64,000 nucleotides of DNA, taken from Telmatactis stephensoni (Eukaryota > Cnidaria > Anthozoa > Actiniaria > Isophelliidae). Below the pieces are notes generated by a model. It worked only from the letters and a program-made list of their open reading frames with translations. It was not told the origin of the DNA and made no database searches. Every line of letters begins with the position of its first letter. The stretch's first letter is position 1. Position numbers and translations under genes: made by a program. The stretch covers positions 620,001-684,000 of the forward strand of contig JALIZF010001921.1 in NCBI GenBank assembly GCA_029948255.1, in the 5' to 3' direction. Below, piece by piece: positions 24,001 to 35,790 of the stretch.

Positions 24001-27000
24001 CTAAATTGCAGCAATCAGACAGGTATTTTCCTTCAGGTTGGGGGATTTAGGCTTCCTTTGTTTGTCACTGGTGGGATGTTGCTGACAGCGTTACCATTAG
24101 TATGGCTTCTTCTTCCTAGAAAAGGTGAGTCTAGCTGTCACTGAGGCAGATTTCAGAAACAGTAGGTCTATTTACCCTCTCCATCGTGATAATTATTCCT
24201 TGCATACTAAAATGCAAACCAGCCCTAACAGTCAATGAATGCATCTTTCTATATCTTGTTTCGTTTGGCGCAACAGTAGGGATGCAACGTGTTGTCAGTC
24301 CCTTCAACTATAGCACGTACCGTAGCGAGTAACTGCTGTGGTGGCCGATACTCGGTGTAGCTGCTGTTTTAAGAAGAGAGGAAATGATCCCTGCATTGGG
24401 GGTCCAAGGTGTCGTCTATATTGTGATTTATCAAACTCATTAATAATTCATTAGAAAACACAATGGAAATCACTACCGGAACGTAGATCTTTATATCGGA
24501 TAAAGATTTTTGTTTATTTGCATAAACTTTAACTTGGATTTGCTAAGCCAAAAGCAGTCAAACTTGGAAAATTCTGGTCCAATATGATAATTGACAACTA
24601 GACGTTTGATAAGTCGCTCGCCTTCGGCTCGGATCTTTATCCACCGATATAACACGCTCTCTCGTTCTTTATACATTACATATATATATATATATACTGT
24701 GATATTACTAGGTGTGTGTGGGAATAGAGCCTGTTACTTTGCCGCTTGAAGAACGTTTCATGTGAGATCACAGGCAATCCAAACGTTTAAAATAATTTGA
24801 CATGAACTAAAGCAATTTTTTTCTATAAAGTACATGTTTATTTGTCAAATCGCTCTATACTAGTTGAGAGTTTGGATTGCTTTTGGCGAGATGTCATCTC
24901 GTAATAAGTCGCTACTGCGCATGCTCGTCATCTCAAGGCCCGTGCATATGCAAATTTTACTGCAATTAGGCTGCATTACCATTTTTCTGATTGCAGTAGG
25001 AAAGTCTGGTTCAACCAAAATTTAAGTTTCAGTCTTCACTACTATTTTAACATATTTTCTGCTTTTAGAAACCCATCACTCAGAAAAGAGAAAAGGAAGG
25101 CAGAGCAGATCACTGAGACAAGCTTTTGGTATCCCTGCACTGCTAGTTCTATGTAAGCACTTTAGCATATTAGGAATACAACTCGAAGCTCCGCCTACGG
25201 ACACCTTAAAGGCCACGTGCTAAACTTCATTCAGTGTTTCTTTGTCCTCAATTAATTCAATCGATCATACTAATAAAACATTCAGTTATTTTTGGAGTCA
25301 CGAAAAGAGTTTATGACGTCACAATATGGCAGTGACAAAAAAGAGTTTATGACGTCACAATATGGCAGTGACAAAAATGGTGGTCACAAAAATGGTGGTT
25401 TATGACGTCATAGCATACTTCATCCAGCAATATTTGTGACGTCAACAGAAGCAACTTGGCTGCTCCTTTGTAGGCAAAATTTAATGTGTAGATAAACAAG
25501 TTTTTTAAAACTTGTTCATAAATCTTAGACTAAAGACTCAAAATTTCCTTTAAAATGTGTTGAAACTTTAAGAATATGTCAACTTTGAAGTTATGCATTT
25601 TGACCTAAACATCTTCAAACTTTGAGACTTATATGTCACACTGAAGATTGCGACCTTGATGGAATTTTGCCTCATTATGTCAAAGCATGGCCTAGATTTT
25701 ATAGTTAATGTGTTGATTATGTGTACAGGTACGGCATATCTTATTGGTGTTACAGCGATAGCATTCACAGAGCCAACACTGCAACCATTTGCACAAACGG
25801 TATGTAACAATATACGGTAAGTTCGTTCATCTGTTGGTCAAAATTGGAAACAAAAATTTATTCATGAGAAATTAATTGGGAATGTTTTGGTTCGGCCTAA
25901 GTCAGGGGATGACGTCATAGACCAATTATATACGTCGTGAAATCATCGCTCTTGATTAGGAAGGGGAAATGTTCATAGCTGATTACTGGGGTTTTAAAGA
26001 ATTTTAACAAAATTTCGACAAAAATGTCTAATTTCATTAAGCCTGGTTTTCATGAGCGATGCATCCTCGGGGACCCAGGGCGAAAGGGGAGGGGAGAGGG
26101 ATGTGAGCGATGGAGCAGACCAGGAACATGCGCAGACTCAGCGTCACATTTCTTACCAAGATGTGAGAGAATACAATGGACAGTGCTTTAATGCGTCTGC
26201 GTATGTAGCGTCCTCTTCTGCTTCCGTCGCTCGTGAACTAAACCGGGCTTAAACGGCAAGGCCAACAGGAGCCATGGGAGATCAAGTGTGGATAAAGACC
26301 GTTGCACATTTTCTATGACAAATTGTATTTAAGAAATATCTTTTGCTCATCTGGATGAGGAAATTTGACCACATTTCATGTGACATGTGCGTTTGTTCGT
26401 CTAGACGGGAAAAATCCAACTTGAAAAATCCATTTTCCAAAGAAAATTAGTCATATAGAAGATTTTCTCATGTGGAATGGCCAATTCGTTGCCATGCTAT
26501 GTTGAGTCTCGGCGTTTAAACTGATCACGAATTTCTCATGTGCAATAATGTAATGTTGCATTTTATAATACTTCCTTTTTATATTTTAGTTGGGTGTCAG
26601 TCCAGCTGGTGTTGGTCTTCTTTTCATGTGTATGTGTAGTACATATATTTTATGTACTCCTGCTATTGGATACATTCTAGACAGAAAGGTAGCCCGAGTG
26701 AACACTATTGTAGCGCCTTGTTACGAGGAAGCCCGAGTAACAAAGCTTGCTTGCCGTATTCGGTCTACCACAGGGTACCCGAGTAATCAGGATATACCGG
26801 TATTCTAGTATGCGTACCTGGCGTTTAGGGGAAGGGGAGGAGAATTGAAAGGAGAATAGTTTCTTTCCCCTCTTCTCCCCATTCCCCTTGCTAGAAGCGC
26901 CAGCTACGTAAACTATCGGTATTCCATTACAGTTACCGGGCTTCCTTTGCCGCGGTAGCCCTATGCAGGCTGCCGGCATGATTTATGTCTTTATTAGAAC

Positions 27001-30000
27001 TTTTTCGTTGCTTGTACCTGAGAAATCCCTCTCTATGAAGAAAAATACATAATATATATCTCAAGATGACCTCCTAAAAATGACAGAACTCTTTTACTTC
27101 AACAGTTCAAGAGCTAAAAAAATGCGACTGGTTAAAAATCATTATGGAAGTGTAATCGAGATAATAGATTTCGAAAAAGCAAATAACTCAACAAAACAAA
27201 GGAAAAAAAAAGGATTAAAAAAATTTCACCCCAAGGAGAATCGAACAGCCAAAAAGGTGGACGATTCTCCCGAGACGTTCAGAGAAGCTGGAACATCGAA
27301 TCGACTTACGTTTCGGACGAAGATTTCGGCCCCATCCACGCTATCCTGAGAGTCTTGGTCCAGTGAATATACGTATAGCCTAGCCAGGCCAGTGAGGGAG
27401 ACGTTATTGAGCCCCTAGACTTGCAACGAATTGCTGCGAATAACGCCTTTACGCATTGAGCCAAAGGACCTCGATGACGTAGCGGTGAAACTAAGCTAGT
27501 CTCTCTAGTCAATGCCTATTGTTGTGTAAATTCTTTGTCTAAGCTCCTCTGGGAAATAGCTAAAAATATAGAAGAGCCATGTATTGAGACTGAAAACAAG
27601 AGAGCTAATAGTCCTCTTCACAGTTCCCTGCGCCATCTTGAAAGGTAGCCATGCCTTTGCATCGAAGCGAGACGAACGGTGAGCTTGCAATGATAGAGAC
27701 CTGTGAATAATTGTTCTAGGTGTTAAAAAAGGTATCTAACATTGCACGCTCACCGTTCGTCTCGCTTCGATGCAAAGGCACGGCTACCTTTCAAGATGGC
27801 GCAGGGAACTGTGAAGGGGACTATTGTGTTTTCTCCAATTGCAACTTGCGTGTTGGTGCAGTTGGTATGTACACAATGAATTCGCTGTAAACCAAATCAA
27901 GAACCACAGAGTAGACTGCGATGCAGTCGTCTTTTCCACGTCGAGAGAAACACCTTCCTATACTTTGAGGCGCAGCCGCAATATATAATCTTTCACGTTT
28001 TAGCGACCAGTCTTCACGGGTGTTCACTGGACCAAGACCTTCGGTCTTATTTTGAAATCTTCACAGTCAATTCTAGTCAGCCAGAAAAATACCGAGACAA
28101 AAGTACCATTTCCATCGGCTGATTTTTGATTAATCTTAAGTAACCATGGTAACCATACCGCACTTAGATTTTCTTTTTTTTTCAGCCTTGGAAAAGGACT
28201 TTCATCACGATTGGTGCATTTGGTATAGCAGTCACTTTCTTGTTTGTCGGACCTGCTCCATTTCTATATAGCATTGGTGTACCAAGGTACTATTATATTT
28301 TCAGTTTGTTTTTCTAAAAATATCTAAAAATGTATGAAAATGCTGCAGCTCTTTTCCTAAAGACATCGATAGGGAATGTCCTAATCTCCCCTCGCAGCAC
28401 ACCGCGGTAAAACGTTGCGCATGCGCAAGATTTTCGCATCATGACCACAGGAATCCCAAGCAATATTTTTAGAATTGAAATTTTTAGATCTTTAGATTTT
28501 CCCATATCGTATCTTCGAGCTTTATTTTGAGCACTGGAGAAGCAGAAAAGTACGGGGAGAAGAAGACAGGCAATATAATATACTACAAAGTCTTTAATCT
28601 CATTTTGGGGGACTGGTTTTGGCTTCTCTTTCGTGAGTTGCGCTGGCAAAGTTTTGTTTGTTGTACTACAGAATGCTCTCATTGGGAAGGACTGGGGAGG
28701 AGTTTTACAAGGCACGCATGCGTGGTACATTTTGCCGCGGTGTTCCCTCGCAGTCGTTGCGTGACGAGACTAAACACGGTTGCTAGGGAGACTTGCGTTA
28801 CCTTGAGCTGACATTTCTCGGTAGTATTAAGCGACTTCAAAGACCATTTGAGTGGTTGCCCATTAGAGAGATTAAGCATTACGTACACGGGAAACGGCAG
28901 ACGGCAGAGAGGATCACGTGATCGGCTTTTCTCGCGTCTGGCGTTGCTGTTTCAACGCGAGGGTGCGTGATTTTGCGTTTGCCGTAAACGTGAAAAGTCG
29001 CTCTTTCGTTTGAGTACCAAACGCGCAACGTCAGGGCGAAATTCGTAGGTCACGTGACCCTCTCTGCCGTTTGCCGTTTCCCGCGTACGTGATGCTTAAT
29101 CTCTCTATTGACTCGTGTTTAAAGCTTTCGCGCGCTCTTCCTCGTCTTTCCATCAGTGCTCCCATAACGGGTAGTTGAAGCTACTTAAAGCTACCCACGG
29201 TACGGAAAGGAAAGAAGTCGAAACAAGAATGTGAGGTCACTGGGACCTCTCGTTCCTTGCTCCTAAGTGAACAAATATGAGCACAGTTCTAAATGAATTC
29301 GCTGTTTTGCCCTACAAAGATAATGTCCCTTTACTATGGAGCGTTTGATCATCATCATCACGTGTGTTTGTTGTTGTTGTACAGGACGGTGTGGAGCCTT
29401 GCAGTGTCTTTTGGGTTCAGTGGTGTAACTTTTGCGTTATTTTTTGTTCCTGTTTTACCTGAACTACTGGAATGTTGCTAGTAAGTATGCATAATCAATA
29501 CGCACTTAATTGATTTTCTGATCTAAGCACGTCCAGATTCAGATTCAGATTCGTGTTTATTTAGTACCAGTAAATTACATAAGTTAGATAAAAAAATTGA
29601 AAAAAATTAACAGACTTAATGGTACATGCTACCTATAATAACCATTGGGTTAGACTAGATAGGTAGCCGTTCTTTCAACTGTTTGCCCTTAGACAGTTCG
29701 TGAGTAGATCAATTTCAGGAAGGAGGTCCAGAGACGAGAAGTGGTCGCATTTACAGGGCTGTAGTAAATATCTGAAGCGTGACTGGTTGTTTGTCTTTTG
29801 GTGTGTTTTATACGACCCCATACAACTCACTATGTGATATTATAAGTTATGACCATCCATTTTTATCACATAACATTAGTTCACATGGTGTGTATATTGT
29901 TTCTAGTGAAGAAGGATTCCCTAAAGACATTTATACAGATTCATTGGTATCAGGCATATACACAGGATTCGCTAACTTAGGGTAAGTGTGGGTGTGTCCC

Positions 30001-33000
30001 TACACTAACATTGGTTATATTTATAATAATTATTTAAGTATAATCAAGAGGGCATAATGCTAAGAGAAAGAAAATGGTATTGATATTGATGTTTGCGTGA
30101 TGTTGGCGGTAATGTTATTTTTTGTAACAGGAAGTTGAGGTCATCGCGCGCGCAAACAGTGAAATTTGATTTACGTTATATGAAAGTTCTCTTCCAGTGA
30201 AACTCAGTCATCTAGCCTACCCATATTTTTCTTTCTTTCTCTAAGCAGTAGAATAAATCAGGAGGAATCGACGAATTATAATGCCCACAGTGTTTTGATG
30301 ACACTAAATTCTTAGTTTTACCGCGCCGCAACGATAAGAACCGGAAGAGGATTTTCGAAAGAAAATTGAATTTAACTGTTTACGCGAGCAATGGCGTCCA
30401 TTTCCTGTTACTAAAATAACTTTACGTCCCGCAAATATCCCGCAGACATCACTAATGGACCCTTAAGTATTGCCCTCTTGGTATTATGGTCTCTTAACTT
30501 GGTATAGCCTACCCTAAAAAACGAGAAGTTCATAATTTTATCCTCATTGTCCTCTTCTCACTTTAAAATATCCGCGAACATAGGCATCCGTAAACGGAGC
30601 ACTGATAGAGGACATTGCGTCATAACTTTATCAGAGCCTCCTCCACAGGCAACTTTTTAGGTTTCCTTTAGCAACGGTTATTGGGCTTCCTTTGTAACGA
30701 TTATATTGACCGTGCGGGGACTGCTTCTCCTCTCCCCATTAGTCTCTCCTCTCGCTTCTCCTAAACAGGAAGCCCAAGAACAAAGGAAACCCACAGGAAC
30801 GTACAGTGATAGAGGAGGCTAACTTTATCACACAGTAACTCAACGATTTGTTAACAAAGTTATTTACTTTCCAACTTAATCTATAAGATTTTCCACGTAC
30901 GTTTTCACACGTTAAAATCTCATGGATTAAGTTGGAAATAATATGTCAACGTACAACCACATTCAAAAGGTTTTTTCTACTTTTACATTCTTGTTTATGT
31001 TTATGAAAAAGTATTTTTCATTGTCAGTGCCTTCGCTGGACCAGCAATAGGTGGAATATTAACAGGAAGTGTTGGGTTTCCGTGGACGTGTACAGTAAGT
31101 TTACTTAAATATAATTCCCTTTGTATATTGTATTTAAGTCCTTATGAATGTGTATTGCAGATTTGGGCTTAATTGCAATAAAAGCAGAAGAAAAAGAAAA
31201 GAAAATTTGTTGATGCAGGCAGGACGCCAACAATACTACCACTACCACTACCACCACCACCACCACTACCACTACCACTACCACTACCACTACCACTACC
31301 ACCACCACCACCACTACCACCACCACTACCACTACCACTACCACTACCACCACCACCACCACCACCACTACCACCACCACTACCACTACCACTACCACCA
31401 CCACTACCACTACCACTACCACTAACGTTGCTGCTGCTGCAGAAGGGTGTCAATGGGGTTAACCGTCAAATACACTCTGGAACAATTTTTCAAAGTCCAT
31501 ATACGCATATTTTTCAAGACGTTATAACAATTTCACTATTTCAATACCGTTAAAACTTTATAAAAGTCATACTGAACTTCATATTGTCGCAGAACTGCTG
31601 GCTCGTCGCAAGCATATTGATAGGGGAGGTTCGAATTTCCACCATTTTCGGCTGGGATTAGGGAATGCTTAAATGACCTGTATAAGTATTCAGAGATCCC
31701 GCTGGCTTTTGGAAAGTGGAATAATTTTTTTTAGATAACTATTATTTGAAGGAACGTGCATGTTTTTCTAAATTACGCAAAAATTTGAAAGCATCAAGCT
31801 AATGTAAACCGGCCTGAATTTTAAGCCAAGAAAAATTAGAGAAGAGAAATAGAATCCATTAAAAGAAAAAAAGAAAAAAAGAAAAAAAGAAAAAGAAAAA
31901 AAAAGGAAAAAAAAGAAAAAAAAAAGAAAAAAAGAAAAGTTGTTGGCGCAGGAAGGACTCGAACTCGTTACCCAAAGAAATTAGTATGCTAATTTTATGT
32001 AAAACCCCAAAAAATCGACCATGCATCCAGACAAATTGCTGAATCATCGCATGTTACGTATAGGAAGAAGATTTCGGCCCCTTCCGCGCTATCGGTAGAA
32101 CGCAGCAAGCTTCGCGGTCAAAGAGGGAGGAAACAGTCGGATCCTAGGCCGTAAATGACTGCACCTTACCACTAGACTAACTGGACTACTAAGGGATTTG
32201 GAGGACAAAATAACCTAGTGTATTCTGTTAATTGGCTATCTATTGTTGTGCAAATTACGCGATCCCGTGGCGCAGTTGGAAAACCCTTGAACTGTGAAGC
32301 AAATGAGCAGATGAAAAAGTCGGGTTCGAAACCGGCTAGGGATCCATCCTTTTTTCTTTTTTCCTTTTTTTTTTTTTTCTTTTCCCCTGTCTCAAAATCA
32401 GAATTAGTTGTTAACTAAACGAGAGATAGAAAAGAGAGAAACAGAAAAATATTCAAAGAATAAAAAAACGATGAAAAATACTTCAGTTGTTAAAACTAAG
32501 AAATCGTTAAATTATATAGCTGAACGGAAGGTCGGGGTTTTGATAAAACCATACTTCACCAGCATTTACCAAAAGTTCATTTAGAGAGAAACGCAACAAT
32601 GTGACTAGTTTCTTTAGGAAAAGTACTAGTATCCTAAGCTAAGGTCGCTAAGCGGCTATTTTTCTGGGTTCAAACCGTTCGTTCAAACCTTCGAACCACC
32701 CAAAGCGACGGGCCTGGAACTAATCCTTCACCATATCGAATGGTCAAATATTAAACCGCAATATTAGAAACGGGCAAGTTAGACAAGTTGCAACAGTAAC
32801 AATAGTCTTCTTCGCAGCCGTTATTAATCTAGCTCCCATTCCCCTGCGGTCCACTCCCGAGTGGACCGCAGGGGAGTGGGAGCTAGACTAATAATGGCTG
32901 CGAAGGAGACTACAGTAACAACTAGCGATGTAATTTCATAAAAATTGATGGTTAATTATTGGTTAGTAATATTCAATTGGCTAATTTTAACCGTCAAAGA

Positions 33001-34763
33001 GTAGAATTAACCGTTAACCGTCAAAATACCGAATTTCTTATCGTCAGCCGTCAAAAAGGCAAAATTTTAACCGTCAACCGTCAAAGCTATACCCCCATTG
33101 AGACCCTCCTGCAGGCGTGTGATAGAAGCTCATTTTCTGGTCCATACATACGATTTTCAGTTTTAACTGTTAATGAAACGATCTCTTCCTTGAAGATTAA
33201 TTGTAATGTAGTTGCCTGCCTTACATATAACTCTACAGAAAAGTTTGCTAGTAGGTTAAATGCTCCTAATGCCCAGCTAGGTTCCCTTAGTATCCCTACC
33301 ATAAGTTAATCACTCTATTCTTTTCTTTACAGATTTTTGCTTTTATTGTTATAGTCTTGGTACGTATTAAGTAGACGTAAATAGTTTCTAATGAAGGTAT
33401 CCATTCATTATTTCTTTCAGTGGCGGATCCAAGGGGGGGGGGGGGTCCTAGTTGGGTCCTAGTTATTTTTTTCTTTCTCTCTCTCACTCACTCTCTAAAT
33501 CTTGTCTAAACATGTAGAACAATATACTTTCCCAAAGCTTTACTTTCTAAATGTTTGTTGTTGTTGGTTTTATCGTAATTGTTTATCAAATTGACGCGCC
33601 TTAGCCCAAATTTCGCGCTCGCTGAGCTCGCGAAAAAGGATAACTATAATATAGGTTGTTTTAGCCTCAGAATTTTATGGCTTGCTACACCCTGCGATGT
33701 TACTTTAGAAGGGGGCTTGAGGAAATTATGCCCTCTGTGTTTTGTAAAATGGTGCACCCCCCTTTCAAAAGGTCTAGATCCGCCGCTGTCTTTTGTCCGT
33801 TTGTTTTTAATGTTTTTATTTTTGCTTTGTTAGAAGTTTTGTTTTTGTTTTTCTTTATTTTTATTTTCATTTTGTGATGGATGAATTGGAAAAAAGATAG
33901 AGCTAATGTTTGAATGATTTGATTTTGACAGAACTAAAAGCTAAGAATTTTGGACAAAATAAATTGATTCTAATGAATAAATTGATGACTGGAAATTAAT
34001 AAGTATGAATGGAATTGGAAAATGGAAGTGGGACTTGGACGTGGGACTAGAAAGATGGGAATTGAAATGGGAAAAAATGCGATTTGAATGACTGTATTGA
34101 AGATGAGAGATATGAAACAAAATGACCAGGAAACACTTACAAAATGTTTTCCTTACTCTACTTTCTCTTTAGGCTGTTGTACTTTTAGTATTTTTCTACT
34201 GTTGCAGGTAATGTATTCTAAGTTTCAAATGTCTGTACGTAGGTAGGTCAGATTTTTTTGTAACAAGCAACAGCATCTTAAACGCTGAATTACCAGCTAG
34301 AATGTGCAAGTTGATATTCCAACAACGGCGAGCTTTTCCCCTAAACAAACAACCGTTAAGTAATGGAGGCAAAATTCATTGAACAACTGTTACCAAAACG
34401 GATATCTTTTTGAGCTAAGATCAACACTAAATATCCATCTGAAGTGAAAAGAAGAGTTTTAAAAGAAAGAGTTTACGTCAAGCACTGAAACGTGAAGAAT
34501 TCAGGATGAACAGGAAAATGAAGAGAGGGAGGAGTAGAAGAAAGGAATGAAAAAGAAAAAAGGAAAAAAACATTATGAGAAAGGAGAGGCATGCAGCAAG
34601 AGTGTTGATAAAGTGACTTATAACAAACTTTTTTCTTTTCTTTTAAAGGAGGAGAGTAGCCAGACAACTTGATCCAGAATGTGAACGTCTTCTTATGACA
34701 GAAACTTTGAATTATGATACAGTTAATATTTTCTATCGTCGCTCGATAACTATCCCTACTTGA
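12064..34763 (+). CDS. SLC18B1-like major facilitator transporter, copy 2 (complete, 16 exons)
   Basis: Complete tandem paralogue of the upstream gene, 493 aa. Exons: 12064-12297, 13331-13429, 13984-14057, 14190-14337, 23847-23915, 24037-24124, 25069-25152, 25729-25799, 26590-26688, 28186-28286, 29385-29480, 29907-29981, 31028-31094, 33333-33359, 34173-34207, 34649-34763. The ATG at 12064 is the first in-frame ATG after a stop at 11911. It gives a Ser/Thr-rich, acidic cytosolic tail of about 48 residues before helix 1 (VVILILLAFVYFLTWCSVSL). Motif C is present in exon 5 (FIVGPVLGGGLYQ). Exons 2 to 15 match copy 1 in length and phase; the last exon is 3 bp longer. The exon 9 donor is GTAGCC, weaker than its neighbours. 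Intron 4 is 9.5 kb, against 0.56 kb in copy 1, because of an inserted tandem-repeat element. All exons are open, so the gene looks functional. The vesicular amine or polyamine role is inferred from the family. Confidence 0.87.
13590..13675 (-). mobile_element. tRNA-like fragment in intron 2 of transporter copy 2
   Basis: On the minus strand it reads GTAGTTCAGTTGGTGGGTTC, then GGGGATTCGAGTTCC, which are A-box and B-box-like. They are too close together for a tRNA, so this is probably a SINE head remnant. Confidence 0.4.
14581..23114. repeat. 2.06-kb satellite-like tandem repeat, four full units plus a 279-bp partial
   Basis: Units start at TACAATCACGG: 14581 (2063 bp), 16644 (2063 bp), 18707 (2065 bp), 20772 (2064 bp), then a partial unit from 22836 ending at CGGCATTGT (23114). 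Units look more than 99% identical. Differences seen include a missing T in unit 2 (near 17138), a missing G in unit 1 (near 16412), and an extra base in unit 3 (near 20112). Each unit contains a small C-rich/G-rich inverted element, an alternating CG run (near 16068 in unit 1) and a TATATATA stretch. The two short frames that recur in most units (64 aa plus, 83 aa minus) resemble no known protein, and unit 2 breaks the minus-strand one. Confidence 0.93.
14674..14782. repeat. Small C-rich/G-rich inverted element inside each satellite unit
   Basis: GAATCCCCCCTCCCCCC...TCAATGTTG is mirrored by CAACATTGGGTGAGAGGGGGAG about 60 bases later. Versions recur in every unit of the array. A relative with the same design lies at 37048-37150 outside the array, so this is an independent mini-element captured in the repeat unit. 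Confidence 0.6.
23115..23185. repeat. Strong hairpin between the satellite array and its right inverted repeat
   Basis: Arms 23115-23148 and 23152-23185 are complementary at 32 of 34 positions around a 3-base AAA loop. The central part is GTAGGGACA / TGTCCCTAC. It starts at the base where the last satellite unit breaks off, so it marks a junction. Confidence 0.8.
23511..23680 (-). mobile_element. tRNA-derived SINE, family A (3' part)
   Basis: Reverse-complement copy starting with the AAAGTAAAGTAAAG tail, then TCCATCAGTGCTCCG and AGGGTATTCAAAGC. The tRNA-like head is missing. It lies in intron 4 of transporter copy 2, to the right of the satellite element. Confidence 0.7.
24677..24705. repeat. 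(TA)n microsatellite
   Basis: Short TATATATA run in intron 6 of transporter copy 2. Confidence 0.85.
25290..25450 (+). repeat. Matching TGACGTCA repeat, intron 7 of transporter copy 2
   Basis: TGACGTCA lies at 25314, 25350 and 25403 in the same ATATGGCAGTGACAAAAA context, with a further TGACGTCA near 25437. The array is shorter and less regular than in copy 1. Its presence at the same intron position shows it predates the duplication. Confidence 0.7.
27225..27520 (-). mobile_element. Composite tRNA-like repeat (SINE family C, tentative)
   Basis: Contains AGGAGAATCGAACAGCC and GAAGATTTCGGCCCC. The latter recurs at 32067, and TATTGTTGTGTAAATTC is near its end. B-box-like sequence is present on the minus strand. 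Boundaries are uncertain. Confidence 0.4.
27608..27825. mobile_element. Foldback element with about 85-bp inverted repeats
   Basis: The left arm ATAGTCCTCTTCACAGTTCC, then GCGCCATCTTGAAAGGTAGC and CGAAGCGAGACGAACGGTGA, is mirrored closely by 27740-27825. It lies in intron 9 of transporter copy 2. Confidence 0.85.
28385..28760 (-). repeat. Interspersed repeat, family C (copy 2)
   Basis: Reverse complement of the family. It holds TGCGCATGCGCAAG at its left and GGCACGCATGCGTGGTACAT at its right, with CAATATAATATACTACAAAG between. It lies in intron 10 of transporter copy 2. Confidence 0.6.
28865..29106. mobile_element. Foldback element with CACGTG-containing arms
   Basis: The left arm AGAGAGATTAAGCATTACGT, then ACGGGAAACGGCAGACGG and ATCACGTGA, is mirrored by TCACGTGACCCTCTCTGCCG and GATGCTTAATCTCTCT. 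The arms are about 57 bp. It lies in intron 10 of transporter copy 2. Confidence 0.8.
29134..29264 (-). mobile_element. tRNA-derived SINE, family A (internally shortened)
   Basis: Reverse-complement copy with CCATCAGTGCTCC, GAAGCTACTTAAAGCTACC, GAAGTCGAAACAAG and the 5' end CTTGCTCCT. The segment between the A and B boxes is reduced. It lies in intron 10 of transporter copy 2. Confidence 0.65.
31227..31423. repeat. (CCACTA/CCACCA)n microsatellite
   Basis: About 200 bp of trinucleotides alternating CAC and TAC in intron 13 of transporter copy 2. It opens spurious poly-Val, Ser/Gly and His/Tyr frames. Confidence 0.9.
31858..31940. repeat. A-rich (AAAAAG)n tract
   Basis: Purine-only run in intron 13 of transporter copy 2. 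It borders the tRNA-like repeats and may be a retroposon poly(A)-like tail. Confidence 0.75.
31938..32360. mobile_element. Composite tRNA-like repeats (SINE family C, tentative)
   Basis: A minus-strand B box (GGACTCGAACTCG, 31955 region) and an A box (CCACTAGACTAACTGG, about 32168) are followed by a separate plus-strand tRNA-like head at 32261-32345 (TGGCGCAGTTGG and GGGTTCGAAACC) ending in a T-rich tail. It shares GAAGATTTCGGCCCC with 27319. It lies in intron 13 of transporter copy 2. Confidence 0.5.
32803..32912. mobile_element. Near-perfect palindromic element
   Basis: Two 53-bp arms (32803-32855 and 32860-32912) differ at about 4 positions around a 4-base CCCG loop. They start TAGTCTTCTTCGCAGCCG and end GCGGTCCACT. 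The same arm occurs once without its partner at 44236-44288. Confidence 0.85.
33418..33788. mobile_element. hAT-like MITE with CAGTGGCGGATC ends
   Basis: CAGTGGCGGATCCAAGGGGG at the left is mirrored by CCCCCC...TAGATCCGCCGCTG at the right. TCTTT is present on both flanks. It lies in intron 14 of transporter copy 2. Confidence 0.7.
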
Positions 34764-35213
34764 TACTCAGGACTAGGTGGGCTTCCTGTGGTGCGCAATG
34801 TGAACTTTACTAGATGGGCTTCCTGTGGTCGTATCTCTACTGTTGGGTAGATTTATGAAAAAATCAGCAGGTTTGCGGTCTCTCATCGTCGTCTATCTTA
34901 CGCAGCAAAAATTAACGAGAAACATAAAGTTAAGCAGATTAATTAGTTCGGTTTTTAGTAAGTACGTTAGAGCTATACCCAGATCCTCACAAACCCTTCG
35001 AATGAGAGAGGAGGCGGAGAGAACGAATGAATGAATACATGAAAGAATGCACTTTATTTATACATGAAATTCCATCAGTTGAACAACTAGTTTACATGGA
35101 AGTCGTACGTGTAGTGACTGAAGTCACACCAAAGCTTTTTACAGCAGCCGATGAGGCCATTCTATGAGCTTATTCTATTCACATGTATTACGTTAAGACA
35201 TGATAGATACATG

Positions 35214-35512
35214 TATACACTTATTTTAAAAACGTTGTCAAGGTTCAAAGCCACAAGCGTCAAGGCAAGCCCGAAATGAATGCTGGTTTTGTGCTACTAA
35301 TAATCATAATCTATTCAAATCAGACTTGATATCAAAAGAATTGAGTGCGGTATATATACTAACAAGGACTTAAAAATGCTCACATTTTGTAATTAGTTTA
35401 ATAGAAACGAGTCTGATTTGAATACATTACAAACAATACCAGCATTCATTTCGGTCTTGACTTGACGCTTGTTGCTCTTAACCTCGACAACGGTTTTTGA
35501 AATAAGTGTATA
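35214..35512. mobile_element. Foldback element in the intergenic region
   Basis: The left arm TATACACTTATTTTAAAAAC, then ACAAGCGTCAAGGCAAG and GAAATGAATGCTGGT, is mirrored by the right arm ending GTTTTTGAAATAAGTGTATA. The arms are about 110 bp and moderately diverged. Confidence 0.75.
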
Positions 35513-35742
35513 TTATTATACAAAACTAATATTATGATAATATTATAAAAAGTTAATAAACTTCATTTATACCTGATATCCTTTATAGGTATTACATGTT
35601 GTTATCAATCGTTTATTGGGTTTGACTCTTCTTTTGAAATGTAAAGTTAATGCTTGTCTGATTTTAGTTGCAAAAGAATTGATCTTCAATATAGAGAGTA
35701 TTTCTTCAAGTGATTTGGCTTCTTGGTAAAGGAAAATTAAAG

Positions 35743-35753
35743 AGAGAGAGATG

Positions 35754-35787
<34 letters not shown>

Positions 35788-35790
35788 TCT
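35743..35790. repeat. (GA)n microsatellite
   Basis: GA dinucleotide run with two interruptions in the intergenic region after transporter copy 2. Confidence 0.9.

Noticed and set aside
31105..31453. Long frames of poly-Val, Ser/Gly and His/Tyr
   Set aside because: All three are translations of one trinucleotide microsatellite in an intron.
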